Source: CAVSWN01 sp046728115 (GTDB taxonomy: Bacteria > Acidobacteriota > Vicinamibacteria > Vicinamibacterales > CAVVIG01). Taken from it: a stretch of 16,158 nt of DNA. Below the pieces are notes generated by a model. That model searched no databases, was not told the DNA's origin, and saw only the letters and a program-made list of their open reading frames with translations. The translations under genes were made by a program, and so were the position numbers. The stretch spans positions 1 through 16,158 of the forward strand of contig JBKPDW010000456.1 of assembly GCA_046728115.1 (NCBI GenBank), given 5' to 3'. How positions within the stretch are numbered: position 1 is the first letter of the stretch; each line of letters begins with the position of its first letter. This document shows, in pieces, positions 1 through 7,918 of this stretch.

Positions 1-83
1 CCTCAGCTCGAGTCGCGTAGTCCTCAGAGCACCGGACTGGACCGTCACGATACGAGGCCACCGCTCATTATGTGGCGACGCCG

Positions 84-104
84 AAAAGGGGGGTGTGTCC
101 TTTT
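84..104 (-). terminator. Candidate hairpin at the end of the first permease gene
   Basis: The arms AAAAGG (84-89) and CCTTTT (99-104) can pair around a 9-base loop. Read on the minus strand, the hairpin begins at the TAA stop of the permease and ends in a short T run. It could be a weak intrinsic terminator. The stem is only six pairs and rich in A-T, so it may instead be a copy of a short dispersed palindrome. Nothing else was recognised between positions 1 and 103. Confidence 0.3.
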
Positions 105-2467
105 TACTCCGCGCGTATCGACGCAATCGGATCGACGGATGCCGCTCGTCGAGCCGGCACCGCCGAAACCACCACTGTCACGCTCGCAAGCGCCAATACG
201 GTCAAGCCGAGCGTTGTGGCATCGAGCGGGCTCACACCGTACAGCGCGGCCTGAAGCACGCGCGTGGCCGCGAACATCAGACCGAGGCCGATCGCCACAC
301 CGCCTGCCAGCAGCCGTCCTGTTCCGGCGAACACCAGGCCGACCACGTGTGCCGGCGCCGCTCCGAGTGCCAATCGGACGCCCATTTCCCGCGACCGCTC
401 GGACACCAGGAGCGTGAGCAGGCTGTAGAGTCCCAGCGATGCCAGCGCGATGGCGGCCGCCGCGAACATCGCCAGCATGCTGGCGTTGAGCCGGGGTTGA
501 TCGAGCGCGGCAGCCAGGACGTCGTTCACGAGCTTCACGCCGAAGATGGCGCGGTTGGAATCCAGGCGCCGGACGATCGCGCGCACGACCGCCATCGCCG
601 CGCGCGGATCGTCGCGCGTCCGGATCACGTACTCTGGATCGGGCCATGACCCAGCCGACTCGCACGCGTACAAATACGGAACCGCGGCCGCGCCCGGCGC
701 ATCTTCTGACAGGTCATTGACGATGCCGACAATTTCATGAGCCGCGCCAAACTGGTCGAACGTGATGTGACGGCCGATCAGATCGAACCCGTATCGCTGT
801 GCGAAGGCGCGGTTCACCATCGCCTTTGGCGGCGCCTTGAAATCGAAATGAAGCGGGGGGCACCATGTGCCCGCCGCCAGCGAGGCGCCCATGGCTTTCA
901 GGTATCCGCCGCCGATTGTCCGCTCGCCGACGGTAATCTTTCCGTTGTCATCGGTCGCGGCGACTCCTTCGAGCGTCACCTGGTATCGCAGCGTGGCTCC
1001 GGTTGCCGGCAGAAAATTCGTCAGCCCGGCGGCAACGACGTTGGGAAGCTGCTCGAGTTCCGACACGAGACGTTCCTGCAGCTGTCCGACGCGACTGCGA
1101 TCTTCGTCCCACGCGGCGCCGACGTGGAACGCGATCGCGCGGTCGGCGTTGAAGCCGAGGTCCACCCTCGTCAGGTTCCCGTAGCTGCGAAGCATCAGGC
1201 CCGCGGATCCCGCGAGCACGAGGCTCAGCGCGATCTGCGCCATGACGAGGCCATGCTGGAGGCGATGGCGCGTCGCAGATGCGCCGCGTCCCGACTGCGC
1301 CAACGCGGGCGTGAGCTGACCGCGCGTCGCCAGGAGCGTCGGCCAGAGCCCGAACGCGGCGGCCGCGATCGCCGATGCGAGGATTGTGAAGGCGAGCCCG
1401 CGCACGTCGAGCGCCAGCTCGTTCATTCGCGGCACCGTTGCGAACGTTTTGGCGAAGAGTCGCACCAGCGCAAATGCCAAGGCCGTGCCGGAAGTTGCGC
1501 CGACAACCGTGATCAGCGCGATCTCCGTTATCACCGCGCGAACGATTTGGACCCGCGATCCACCGATTGCCTGTCGAATTGCAAACTCGCGGGCGCGGCG
1601 ATGCAGTTGCACGAGCAGAAGGCCTGCGATGTTCGCCACGGCAATCGCCAGCAGCAGCCCCACGGCGCCGAACACGAGCCACAGCGCGCGTCGATACTCG
1701 CCGACGCGCAGCTCTTTGAGATCGGCAACCGAGGCCGACCAGCCTTTGTCGGAAGCGGGGTAGCGGTTGCCGAGCTCCTGCTGCACACGATCCAGATCTG
1801 CCGCGGCTTGCTGAATCGTAACGCCCGCTTTCATGCGCCCGATGCCGCTCAGGAACCTCGCCTCGCGGATCCGCAGCAGGCCGGGCGGCGTCTGCGCCGG
1901 CAGCCACACGTCGATCGCCGCGCTCGTGAACGACGCCGGCATCACACCGACGACGGTGTAGCCGACTCCGCCGAGAACCAATTGCCTGCCGACGGCATCG
2001 ACGGCGCGGCCGTATCGACGCATCCAGAAGCGATCGCTGATGACCGCCGCGTGCGGCCCGCCGAAATGTTCCTCCTCCTCCACGAATGCGCGTCCGACGA
2101 CCGGCGCCATCCCGAACACCGTGAAGAACCGTGGTGCGACCCGCCGGCCCTCGAGTCGCTCCGGCTCGACGCCGCTCGTATCCGTCACGTTCTCGGTGTA
2201 CGAGCCAGAGAGCGCCTCGAATGTGCGGTTCGCGAGATTCCAGTCCTCGAGGCGCCCCGGCGCGATCAGGCTGAGCCTCGACGTCCTCGATGGATTCGTT
2301 TCCATCACGGTCACCAGACGGTCGGCGCGTGGGAAGGGCAGCGGCTTGATCAGCACCGTATCCACCACCGAGAACATCGTCGTCGTCGCGGCGATGCCGA
2401 GTGTCAGCGTGAGGATCGCGGCCAGTGCAAATGCCGGACGGCGCGCCAGTGTTCGTGCTGCGATCAT
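104..2467 (-). CDS. ADOP-type orphan permease (FtsX/MacB family)
   Basis: This is a complete 787-residue inner-membrane protein of the MacB/FtsX type. A first membrane segment lies at about 13-35, followed by a large periplasmic MacB-like domain (about 40-260). A first FtsX core follows, with the signature REFAIRQAIG near 293-302. A second periplasmic domain and second FtsX core carry REMGVRLALG at 693-702. It ends in the DPxxSIRxE tail common to these proteins. MacB works with an ATPase on export or signalling, but none is encoded nearby, hence 'orphan'. The start at 2467 is chosen because GGAGG lies 8 bases upstream. The frame stays open to 2608, but that extension is not membrane-like and runs through a palindromic repeat. 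Unlike the 11539-14238 paralogue it lacks an N-terminal charged prefix domain. Substrate unknown. Confidence 0.9.
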   Translation of the reverse strand: MIAARTLARRPAFALAAILTLTLGIAATTTMFSVVDTVLIKPLPFPRADRLVTVMETNPSRTSRLSLIAPGRLEDWNLANRTFEALSGSYTENVTDTSGVEPERLEGRRVAPRFFTVFGMAPVVGRAFVEEEEHFGGPHAAVISDRFWMRRYGRAVDAVGRQLVLGGVGYTVVGVMPASFTSAAIDVWLPAQTPPGLLRIREARFLSGIGRMKAGVTIQQAAADLDRVQQELGNRYPASDKGWSASVADLKELRVGEYRRALWLVFGAVGLLLAIAVANIAGLLLVQLHRRAREFAIRQAIGGSRVQIVRAVITEIALITVVGATSGTALAFALVRLFAKTFATVPRMNELALDVRGLAFTILASAIAAAAFGLWPTLLATRGQLTPALAQSGRGASATRHRLQHGLVMAQIALSLVLAGSAGLMLRSYGNLTRVDLGFNADRAIAFHVGAAWDEDRSRVGQLQERLVSELEQLPNVVAAGLTNFLPATGATLRYQVTLEGVAATDDNGKITVGERTIGGGYLKAMGASLAAGTWCPPLHFDFKAPPKAMVNRAFAQRYGFDLIGRHITFDQFGAAHEIVGIVNDLSEDAPGAAAVPYLYACESAGSWPDPEYVIRTRDDPRAAMAVVRAIVRRLDSNRAIFGVKLVNDVLAAALDQPRLNASMLAMFAAAAIALASLGLYSLLTLLVSERSREMGVRLALGAAPAHVVGLVFAGTGRLLAGGVAIGLGLMFAATRVLQAALYGVSPLDATTLGLTVLALASVTVVVSAVPARRAASVDPIASIRAE

Positions 2468-2474
2468 CGTTGCG

Positions 2475-2523
2475 ACCTCCGTCCCCGGGCCAACCTCCGT
2501 CCCCGCGGGAGGGACGGAGGTTG
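2475..2523. repeat. Three-armed palindromic repeat over the permease ribosome-binding site
   Basis: On the plus strand ACCTCCGTCCCC occurs at 2475-2486 and again at 2493-2504, and the inverse GGGACGGAGGTTG follows at 2511-2523. Positions 2491-2503 and 2511-2523 form a perfect 13-base inverted repeat with a 7-base loop. In the minus-strand transcript the distal arm can pair with either of the two proximal arms. The nearer of these contains the GGAGG used by the permease starting at 2467. It could be a REP-like dispersed element, a translation-control hairpin, or both. Confidence 0.6.
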
Positions 2524-2583
2524 CAACCCCGCTCCTCGTTGGACGGACAGACCGCTTCAACCGATAGCTGCCGTACGGAGAAG

Positions 2584-2589
2584 TACCCT
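2584..2589 (+). promoter_or_regulatory. Possible -10 element for the ClC stub (leaderless)
   Basis: TACCCT matches TAnnnT and ends 6 bases before the ATG at 2596, so transcription could begin at the start codon. No convincing -35 element was seen at the usual distance. Confidence 0.25.
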
Positions 2590-2595
2590 GTAAGG

Positions 2596-2979
2596 ATGTC
2601 CTCGCCACGCGAACAGCCCGAACCTCTCGATCATCTCGGCGATTTAACGACGACAGCTCGTGTTCTTCCTATTTCAGGCCTGGCGATTGCCATTGGCGTG
2701 TTTGCGGCGTTCGTCGCAGCCGCCTTATTGAAGCTCATCGGCTTCTTCACGAACCTCTTCTTCTTCCACCGCTTCGGGACCGCACTCGTGTCGCCCGCAG
2801 GACACCACCACCTGGGCCTCTGGGTCATTGCCGTTCCCGTCATCGGCGCGCTGGTCATCGGCGTCATGGCGCGCTACGGATCCCGGGCGAGGATTCTCGA
2901 GGCCGAGCGGCGCCGCGAGCGGGTGCTCGGGTCAGGGCTGAGGCTGCGCGTGTTCGGGCGATCGAAGTCGGCAGCGTGA
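2596..2979 (+). pseudogene. N-terminal stub of a ClC-type chloride channel
   Basis: The first roughly 100 residues read like the start of a bacterial ClC chloride channel/transporter. A short charged N-terminus is followed by hydrophobic helices (about 27-55 and 75-98) including the stretch LLKLIGFFTNLFFFHRFG, ending in VIGVMARYGS. Full proteins continue with the chloride-binding loops and many more helices, for about 400-600 residues in all. Here the reading changes to an unrelated Arg-rich tail and stops at 127 residues, so the ion-conducting core is missing. I take this as a deletion or recombination junction near 2880. The ATG at 2596 lacks a good Shine-Dalgarno sequence, but TACCCT lies 6 bases upstream as a possible -10 of a leaderless transcript. 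The assignment rests on recognition of the N-terminus only. Confidence 0.6.
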
Positions 2980-3038
2980 CAAAGCCGGAGATATTCGCGT
3001 CCGCCGCCGATCCACGGCCCTGCGTCGAAAAGGCCTGC

Positions 3039-3044
3039 CACAAT
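3039..3044 (+). promoter_or_regulatory. Possible -10 element for the HExxxH protein (leaderless)
   Basis: CACAAT lies 7 bases before the GTG start at 3052, and no Shine-Dalgarno sequence is present. This spacing fits a transcript beginning at the start codon. No good -35 element was found. Confidence 0.25.
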
Positions 3045-3051
3045 AACGATC

Positions 3052-4302
3052 GTGGCGAAGGCGTGGCGCATCACCGCCGCGATTCTTCTGACGGCGCTCA
3101 CATCCTGTCGCGTGGCAGCAGCTCAGGACGAGCCGCCGTATGTCGTGGTGCTCGATCGGTTCATGACGCCAGCGTCCGGCACGGCCGATCTTCTCACGGT
3201 CGAACGCTTTCTAGCTGCGGTTGAAGATCGCTGGCTGCCGCCATCGCGCTTCCACGAGTCGACGCCGCTCACGCACGCTCTTGGAATCGGCTACCGGATT
3301 GGCAAGTGGTTCGCGCTCGACCTGCCGCAGGACCACTTCCTGACGGTGGTGGGCCACGAAGTGTTCGGCCATGGCGCGCGACTGCGCGAAATCGGCGCAG
3401 AGCCGATCACCTACGGGTTCGATGCGCCGATTCCCTACGGGCCTGGCGGTGCGGTCACGTCGTTCAGCGGCGATGTGACCCTGACTCGTGCCGACGTGCT
3501 TGGCATCGACACAGCCGGGATCGAAGCGCAGAACGTGCTCGCGGATCATATCGGCGGGCAGGCGCTCGGTGCCGGCTTCCTTCCGTATCGTGGCGCGTGG
3601 CTGTACCTGGAGTCGCGTCTGGCCGGGCTTCGCTACATCCGCAGCGTGTCGCCGCAATCGTCGCCCGGCCACGATGTCAAAGCGTTTATCGAAGACTTCA
3701 ACGACCAGTGTGATCCTCCGGTATGCACCCCGCAGTCGGCATCAACGCTGAAGCGCCGGGCCTTGCTGATGCTTGCGGACCCGATGTTGGCGTACGCGGG
3801 CTATACGTGGGCCGTGTCGTACGTGGTTCGGGGCCGCTCGTCGGCAACAGTCCCGATGATTTCGATGCCGCACGAAATTCGTTATCTGCCTGGCTTGCGG
3901 TTCGAAATGACACCATACGGCACGGCGGTTACGACGGAGCACATCTTCGTTCGCGATCGCCGGCTGACACGCGTAGCGGTAGGAGTCGGCGACACGGGTC
4001 GCCACCATGCGTGGGATGTCGGCGTGGCCGCAAGCGATTTTCTGCGTGGCGCGTGGTGGCACGCCGATCTGAACGTAGACATATGGCGGCAGCCGACGCT
4101 CGACACGCCTCCAAACTCGCAGGTGTTCATGACAGGTGGGCTCGCGGCGGCGTCGGCGCGCATTCCGTTCGGGCGCCGCGGAGCTGCCGGGGGACGCGCG
4201 GACATCCTGATCGAGGGCGGCTACAAGTCAGATGGATTCGTCCGTGGCGAGCGACTTCACGCTGGACCGATTGTCCGCGTCGGCGTAACGTTCCGCCCAT
4301 AG
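3052..4302 (+). CDS. Exported protein with HExxxH motif, family not recognised
   Basis: This 416-residue protein starts with GTG. Its N-terminus is a signal peptide (hydrophobic core about 7-18). LTSC at 16-19 fits a lipobox, and AAA before Gln25 fits ordinary signal peptidase cleavage, so it could be a lipoprotein or a soluble or outer-membrane protein. Residues 102-107 read HEVFGH within VVGHEVFGHGAR, an HExxxH motif that could bind a metal but has one residue more than the classical HExxH. A downstream GIEAQ (156-160) offers a possible third ligand. The C-terminal third alternates polar and hydrophobic residues, with strand-like segments ending in RVGVTFRP, as in outer-membrane barrels. 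No Shine-Dalgarno sequence precedes the GTG. The -10-like CACAAT lies 7 bases upstream. The gene stands alone. A role as a metalloprotease is only a guess. Confidence 0.75.
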   Translation: MAKAWRITAAILLTALTSCRVAAAQDEPPYVVVLDRFMTPASGTADLLTVERFLAAVEDRWLPPSRFHESTPLTHALGIGYRIGKWFALDLPQDHFLTVVGHEVFGHGARLREIGAEPITYGFDAPIPYGPGGAVTSFSGDVTLTRADVLGIDTAGIEAQNVLADHIGGQALGAGFLPYRGAWLYLESRLAGLRYIRSVSPQSSPGHDVKAFIEDFNDQCDPPVCTPQSASTLKRRALLMLADPMLAYAGYTWAVSYVVRGRSSATVPMISMPHEIRYLPGLRFEMTPYGTAVTTEHIFVRDRRLTRVAVGVGDTGRHHAWDVGVAASDFLRGAWWHADLNVDIWRQPTLDTPPNSQVFMTGGLAAASARIPFGRRGAAGGRADILIEGGYKSDGFVRGERLHAGPIVRVGVTFRP

Positions 4303-4432
4303 ATCTCGGCGAAGTCCCATGAGCGTCGCCTGTGTGCGTGAGATGATGACCCCTCGCGAGTAATTTGGAGGTGGTCGCACAAATGTGCGCCGATTCCATT
4401 AGCTTGATGTGCCTTGTGAGTGATGATTGCTG

Positions 4433-5566
4433 TCACCACCGTGCCCGGATCGCCGTGGCCACGCGCGGCCCTTCGCTGGCGATTTCGCGGAGAGCCCCGG
4501 TCGGCGGGTTTCTGAACCCCACGAAAAACAGACCGGGCACACGCGTTTCTTCCCCAAAACAGTGCGGCCGGCCGCGGTTGTCCGAGATGGACTCGAAGTC
4601 ATCGATGAAACGCTCGAGTCCCGACCGATAGCCGGTCGCCAGAATGATCGCTTCGAAGGCCTCGGTACGGCCATCCGCGAAGCGGACGCGATCCGGTAAA
4701 ACATCCTGCACGGCCGGGCGCACACGTATCCGGCCCGCCTTCACCTGCGCGATTGTTCCGATGTCGAGGATAGGGATCCTGCCGGTGTCCTCGATCAGCT
4801 GGTTGGGACCGATGGCTGGCCGCACGATTCCCCAACGCGAGAGGTCGCCTACCGCGAGGCGCAGAATTGGTGACACGAGAGCGTCGCGGACGGCGATGGG
4901 CAGGCGGGAGAGCCTCACGCTCGTTTCCTGGGAAGGCCGGCCGAACAGATCGCGCGGCACGACGTGCACCGGACCGCGCACGACCATCGCCACATCGACA
5001 CCCTGTTCGGCAAGATCCAGCGCGATCTCCGCGCCCGAGTTGCCGCAGCCCACCACGAGCGTGCGTTTTCCCACGTACGGCCGTGGATTCCTGTACGCCT
5101 CGGTGTGGACCACAGAACCGGCGAATGTCAAGAGACCTGGAAATTCGGGCCGGTTCGCCACACCGTTGTATCCGGTGGCCACGACGACGAATCGCGGCGC
5201 GAGACGCCCGGCGCTGGAGTCCATCGCGAAACGGTTCGACTCGCGCGTCACGCGCCGCACCTCGACGCCGAAGCAGGGGGCCATGCAGTGCTGCTCCGCG
5301 TAGCGTTCCAGATAGCTGACCACATCAGCGCGCGACGGGTAGAGGGGAGTCTCACGCGGCCAAGGCGAGAACGGCAGGCTCGAATACCTCTTGACCGTGT
5401 GCAGATGCAGACGGTCGTAGTGCCGTTTCCACGATGCTGCCAGCTCGTTCGCGCGGTCGACGACGACGTGCGCCAGGCCTGCGCGACGGAGGCTCGCGGA
5501 AACGGCGAGACCCGCAGGCCCCGCGCCGATGACGAGAATGTCTTCCCGGGCGCTGGCCGTGCTCAT
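4433..5566 (-). CDS. Flavin-containing monooxygenase-like FAD/NAD(P)H oxidoreductase
   Basis: This is a complete 377-residue two-dinucleotide-domain flavoprotein. The FAD-binding Rossmann motif GAGPAG is at 14-19, and the NAD(P)H-binding motif GCGNSG at 173-178. Between them F148-A-G150-SVV-H154-TEA-Y158 matches the FxGxxxHxxxY fingerprint of class B monooxygenases. ATG motifs linking the domains occur at 130-132 and 310-312. The length is shorter than Baeyer-Villiger enzymes and close to YUCCA-like and small bacterial FMOs. Known members use NADPH and oxygen to hydroxylate or oxygenate soft nucleophiles or ketones, but the substrate here cannot be told from sequence. No signal peptide is seen, so it is expected to be cytoplasmic. 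It is transcribed alone, away from the beta-lactamase remnant. The start has no Shine-Dalgarno sequence but a good -10 hexamer 7 bases upstream. Confidence 0.9.
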   Translation of the reverse strand: MSTASAREDILVIGAGPAGLAVSASLRRAGLAHVVVDRANELAASWKRHYDRLHLHTVKRYSSLPFSPWPRETPLYPSRADVVSYLERYAEQHCMAPCFGVEVRRVTRESNRFAMDSSAGRLAPRFVVVATGYNGVANRPEFPGLLTFAGSVVHTEAYRNPRPYVGKRTLVVGCGNSGAEIALDLAEQGVDVAMVVRGPVHVVPRDLFGRPSQETSVRLSRLPIAVRDALVSPILRLAVGDLSRWGIVRPAIGPNQLIEDTGRIPILDIGTIAQVKAGRIRVRPAVQDVLPDRVRFADGRTEAFEAIILATGYRSGLERFIDDFESISDNRGRPHCFGEETRVPGLFFVGFRNPPTGALREIASEGPRVATAIRARW

Positions 5567-5573
5567 CGGTCGA

Positions 5574-5579
5574 GATATA
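5574..5579 (-). promoter_or_regulatory. Possible -10 element for the FMO-like gene (leaderless)
   Basis: On the minus strand TATATC ends 7 bases before the ATG at 5566, and the 7 bases between hold no ribosome-binding site. Transcription starting at or next to the A of the start codon would give a leaderless mRNA. The -35 position shows no clear match. Confidence 0.35.
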
Positions 5580-5662
5580 CCACGTGACGCTGCGCGCCTG
5601 GTGGTGAGTCCACCTTCGCGGACGTTGCGTTCTTACCTTCGGCTGGAACTCACAGTTTTCGC

Positions 5663-6483
5663 CTGCACGACGCACCCGCGGCCTGGGACCGGATCACGAT
5701 CTTCAACCTGCTGACGCACTCGTCTGGAATCCCGAACTTCACGAGTCTGGCAGAGTACAAAACGCTGCAGCTCACCAACACACCGCCGGAAAAAACGATC
5801 GCGACGGTCCGCGACAAGCCCCTGGACTTCCCGCCCGGGGAGAAGATGAGCTACAGCAATTCCGGGTACATCATCCTCGGTTACATCATCGAGAAGGTGA
5901 GCGGCCTCGCCTACGAGCAGTTCGTGCAGGACAACATCTTCACGCCGCTCGGCATGAAGGACTCCGGCTACGATTCGAACAGCGCCATCATCGCGCATCG
6001 CGCTGCCAGGTACTCGCCGTCGCCAAAAGGTCCTGTCAACGCCGGCTACGTCCACATGAGCATCCCGCATGCGGCTGGCGCACTGTACTCGACGACTGAA
6101 GATCTCCTCAGCTGGGAGCAGGGATTGTTCGGCGGAAAGATCGTGTCGCCCGCCTCGCTGCAGAAGATGACGACGCCGTACAAGAGCGACTATGCGCTCG
6201 GTGTGATGGTGCAGACGACCGAGGGACGAAAGGTCGTCCAGCACGGCGGCGGATCGAAGGCTTCAACACATTCCTGGCCTATTATCCGGACGACAAGCTC
6301 ACGGTGGCCGTCCTCGCTAACATCAACGGCCCGGCCCCCGCGGCCATCGCCGCGAAGCTCGGGACCATCGTGCATGGCGGTACTGTCGTAACGCCGGCCG
6401 AGCGCAAGGAGATCCCGCTGCCGGCGGAGACGCTCGAGAAATATGTCGGCACGTACGAGGTCGCATCCGGTGTGAGCATGTGA
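5663..6483 (+). pseudogene. Serine beta-lactamase/esterase (class C-like) pseudogene
   Basis: The reading from about 5663 gives DAPAAWDRITIFNLLTHSSG, then the YSN motif (codons 5852-5860) and STTEDLLSWEQGLF, up to the HGG motif at 6244-6252. These are hallmarks of the beta-lactamase/penicillin-binding-protein-like serine hydrolases (family S12). Three defects are visible. No start codon, signal peptide or SxxK nucleophile segment lies upstream in frame. After HGG the frame shifts: deleting one base near 6253 turned the expected HGGGIEGFNTF into a different frame, and the reading resumes as IEGFNTFLAYYPDDKLTVAV. Finally the C-terminal accessory domain stops after YVGTYEVASGVSM, where homologues normally continue. 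The internal ATG at 5846 could only begin an inactive fragment. It should be treated as non-functional. Confidence 0.85.
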
Positions 6484-6553
6484 GTCCGGAGTGGGAGGAG
6501 TCCAGGGCAACGGTCGAGCGATCCCAGACATCCTCGTTTACGAACTCGGGAGA

Positions 6554-7900
6554 CTACTGCGGCTGTTGCGTACTGGGCGGCGTCATCGTGCGCCGCTTCT
6601 CCTGCTCCGCCTTGAACTCGTCGTCTTTCAAATAGACGATGTTGATCCAGGCGTGCGCCATTTCATCCACGGTGCGATCGCCCCAACCCACCCACTGATT
6701 CGGATCGGGGTTCGACTTCTTCGCGGACGTGTTGTCGTGCCACGCCGTGACCTTCAGGATCGTGCCTTTTGGCAGCAACGGCGCGGCGTCGTCGGCATAG
6801 ACGTACGTCGTCATCCAGTTGAAGTTGAAGTCGCTGACGAGGCTCAGCACCTGTCGCTGGCCGGTGGGCAGAATCGCCTCCACCATCATCGCCTTGCCGC
6901 GAAGGTGCATGTGCGCCTGAAAGCTTTCGATCCGGGCCGTTTCTCGGAGCGGCGTGAAACCCTCGGCCACCGACACCGAATTCGGCCGGATGTCCAGGGT
7001 GCCGAGCGCCGCCGGCACGAGCGAGAGAGAGGTACGGTACTTCGGCTCGTCGCCTTTCGGATAGAAGTAGATGCCCATCTCGACGTGACTCGTGATTTCC
7101 TCGCCGGTCTGCGAGTAATGAATGTCCCACTTGAACTTGGACCCCGGCAGCAGCAGCTTGCCGGTATCGGGGCGCATCATCTCGCCCTGCTTTCCGACGG
7201 CCCATTCCATGAACGGCACCGGCAGCGAGAAGCCGCCTGGCTGCGCGCCGGGCTCGGTCTGCTCGAGATATGCAATCGCATGATGCGTGATCCGGCGGCC
7301 TTTGAGCGTCGCCGGGCGGATCTCGATCGCGCGCACCCAGCGCGGCTCGGTGATCCCGGAAGGCGTGACGCGCTTGTCCCATGCGTCCTGAGAGACGGCC
7401 GGCATCGTGAAGTCGTACGACTTGATGACCAGATCGGGTTCTTTCTGGCCGAAGACCGCGGCAAAATTCCAGCCCTGATCATCGAGCCAGGCGCGCGGAG
7501 CCGGCATGTCCTTCGGGTCGCCTTGCGGCGCGCCGGCGTCGACCCATCGCAGGATCGTGTCGATCTGCTCGGGAGTCAGCGAGCGATCGTTCTTGAATTT
7601 CTGTATCCCCACGGTCTTGTCGATGCTCCATGGCGGCATCTGGTGATCCGCAACGCGGGCGCGAATCGAGCGCGCCCAGGGCCGGGCCTCCGCGTATGTC
7701 TTCAGCGACATCGGTGCGATCGAATCGGGACGATGACACGCTTCACACTTGTCCTGAAATATCGGCGCGACATCCTTGGTGAACGTCGGCGGGCTTGTCG
7801 TGTCGGCCGCAGACGCTACGCCGGCCGGCAGAAGGACCGCCGCGATCGCCACGGCGCCCGCCGCCGCACTCCCCACTGCTCTGAGATTCATGTGTGTCAT
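6554..7900 (-). CDS. Cytochrome c / PHM-like type II copper monooxygenase fusion (copy 1)
   Basis: This 448-residue exported protein has a signal peptide ending near ASA at 29-31. A single c-type heme motif, C52-EA-C55-H56, is followed by M64 and M88 (in QMPPW) as possible axial ligands. The rest resembles type II copper monooxygenases (PHM/DBM). The three CuH ligands appear as H206-H207 (in RITHHA) and H261 (in WDIHYSQTG). The CuM ligands appear as H330-x-H332 (in AHMHLRG) and M414 (in VDEMAHAW, like the DEMC of PHM and DBM). Their spacing is close to that of PHM. By analogy it may hydroxylate or oxidise an exported substrate using copper, with the heme as electron path, but the substrate is unknown. 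It follows the partner gene at 7919-8782 by 18 bases, probably in one operon. The start shows only a weak ribosome-binding site. Confidence 0.85.
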   Translation of the reverse strand: MTHMNLRAVGSAAAGAVAIAAVLLPAGVASAADTTSPPTFTKDVAPIFQDKCEACHRPDSIAPMSLKTYAEARPWARSIRARVADHQMPPWSIDKTVGIQKFKNDRSLTPEQIDTILRWVDAGAPQGDPKDMPAPRAWLDDQGWNFAAVFGQKEPDLVIKSYDFTMPAVSQDAWDKRVTPSGITEPRWVRAIEIRPATLKGRRITHHAIAYLEQTEPGAQPGGFSLPVPFMEWAVGKQGEMMRPDTGKLLLPGSKFKWDIHYSQTGEEITSHVEMGIYFYPKGDEPKYRTSLSLVPAALGTLDIRPNSVSVAEGFTPLRETARIESFQAHMHLRGKAMMVEAILPTGQRQVLSLVSDFNFNWMTTYVYADDAAPLLPKGTILKVTAWHDNTSAKKSNPDPNQWVGWGDRTVDEMAHAWINIVYLKDDEFKAEQEKRRTMTPPSTQQPQ

Positions 7901-7918
7901 AAATGGTTTCTTCTGCAG

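Noticed and set aside
737..2593. Long plus-strand open frame (618 codons) opposite the first permease
   Set aside because: Its translation is rich in Arg, His and Gln with no domain or membrane pattern. It mirrors the codons of the well-supported permease on the other strand, as is usual in high-GC DNA.
2468..2608. N-terminal extension of the first permease to an upstream start
   Set aside because: The extra 47 residues lack membrane or domain character and are encoded partly by a palindromic repeat. The ATG at 2467 has a good ribosome-binding site.
4376..4389. CGCAC/GTGCG inverted repeat in the gap after the HExxxH gene
   Set aside because: The five-base arms with a four-base loop are too short to call a terminator or operator, and nothing else in 4303-4432 supports a feature.
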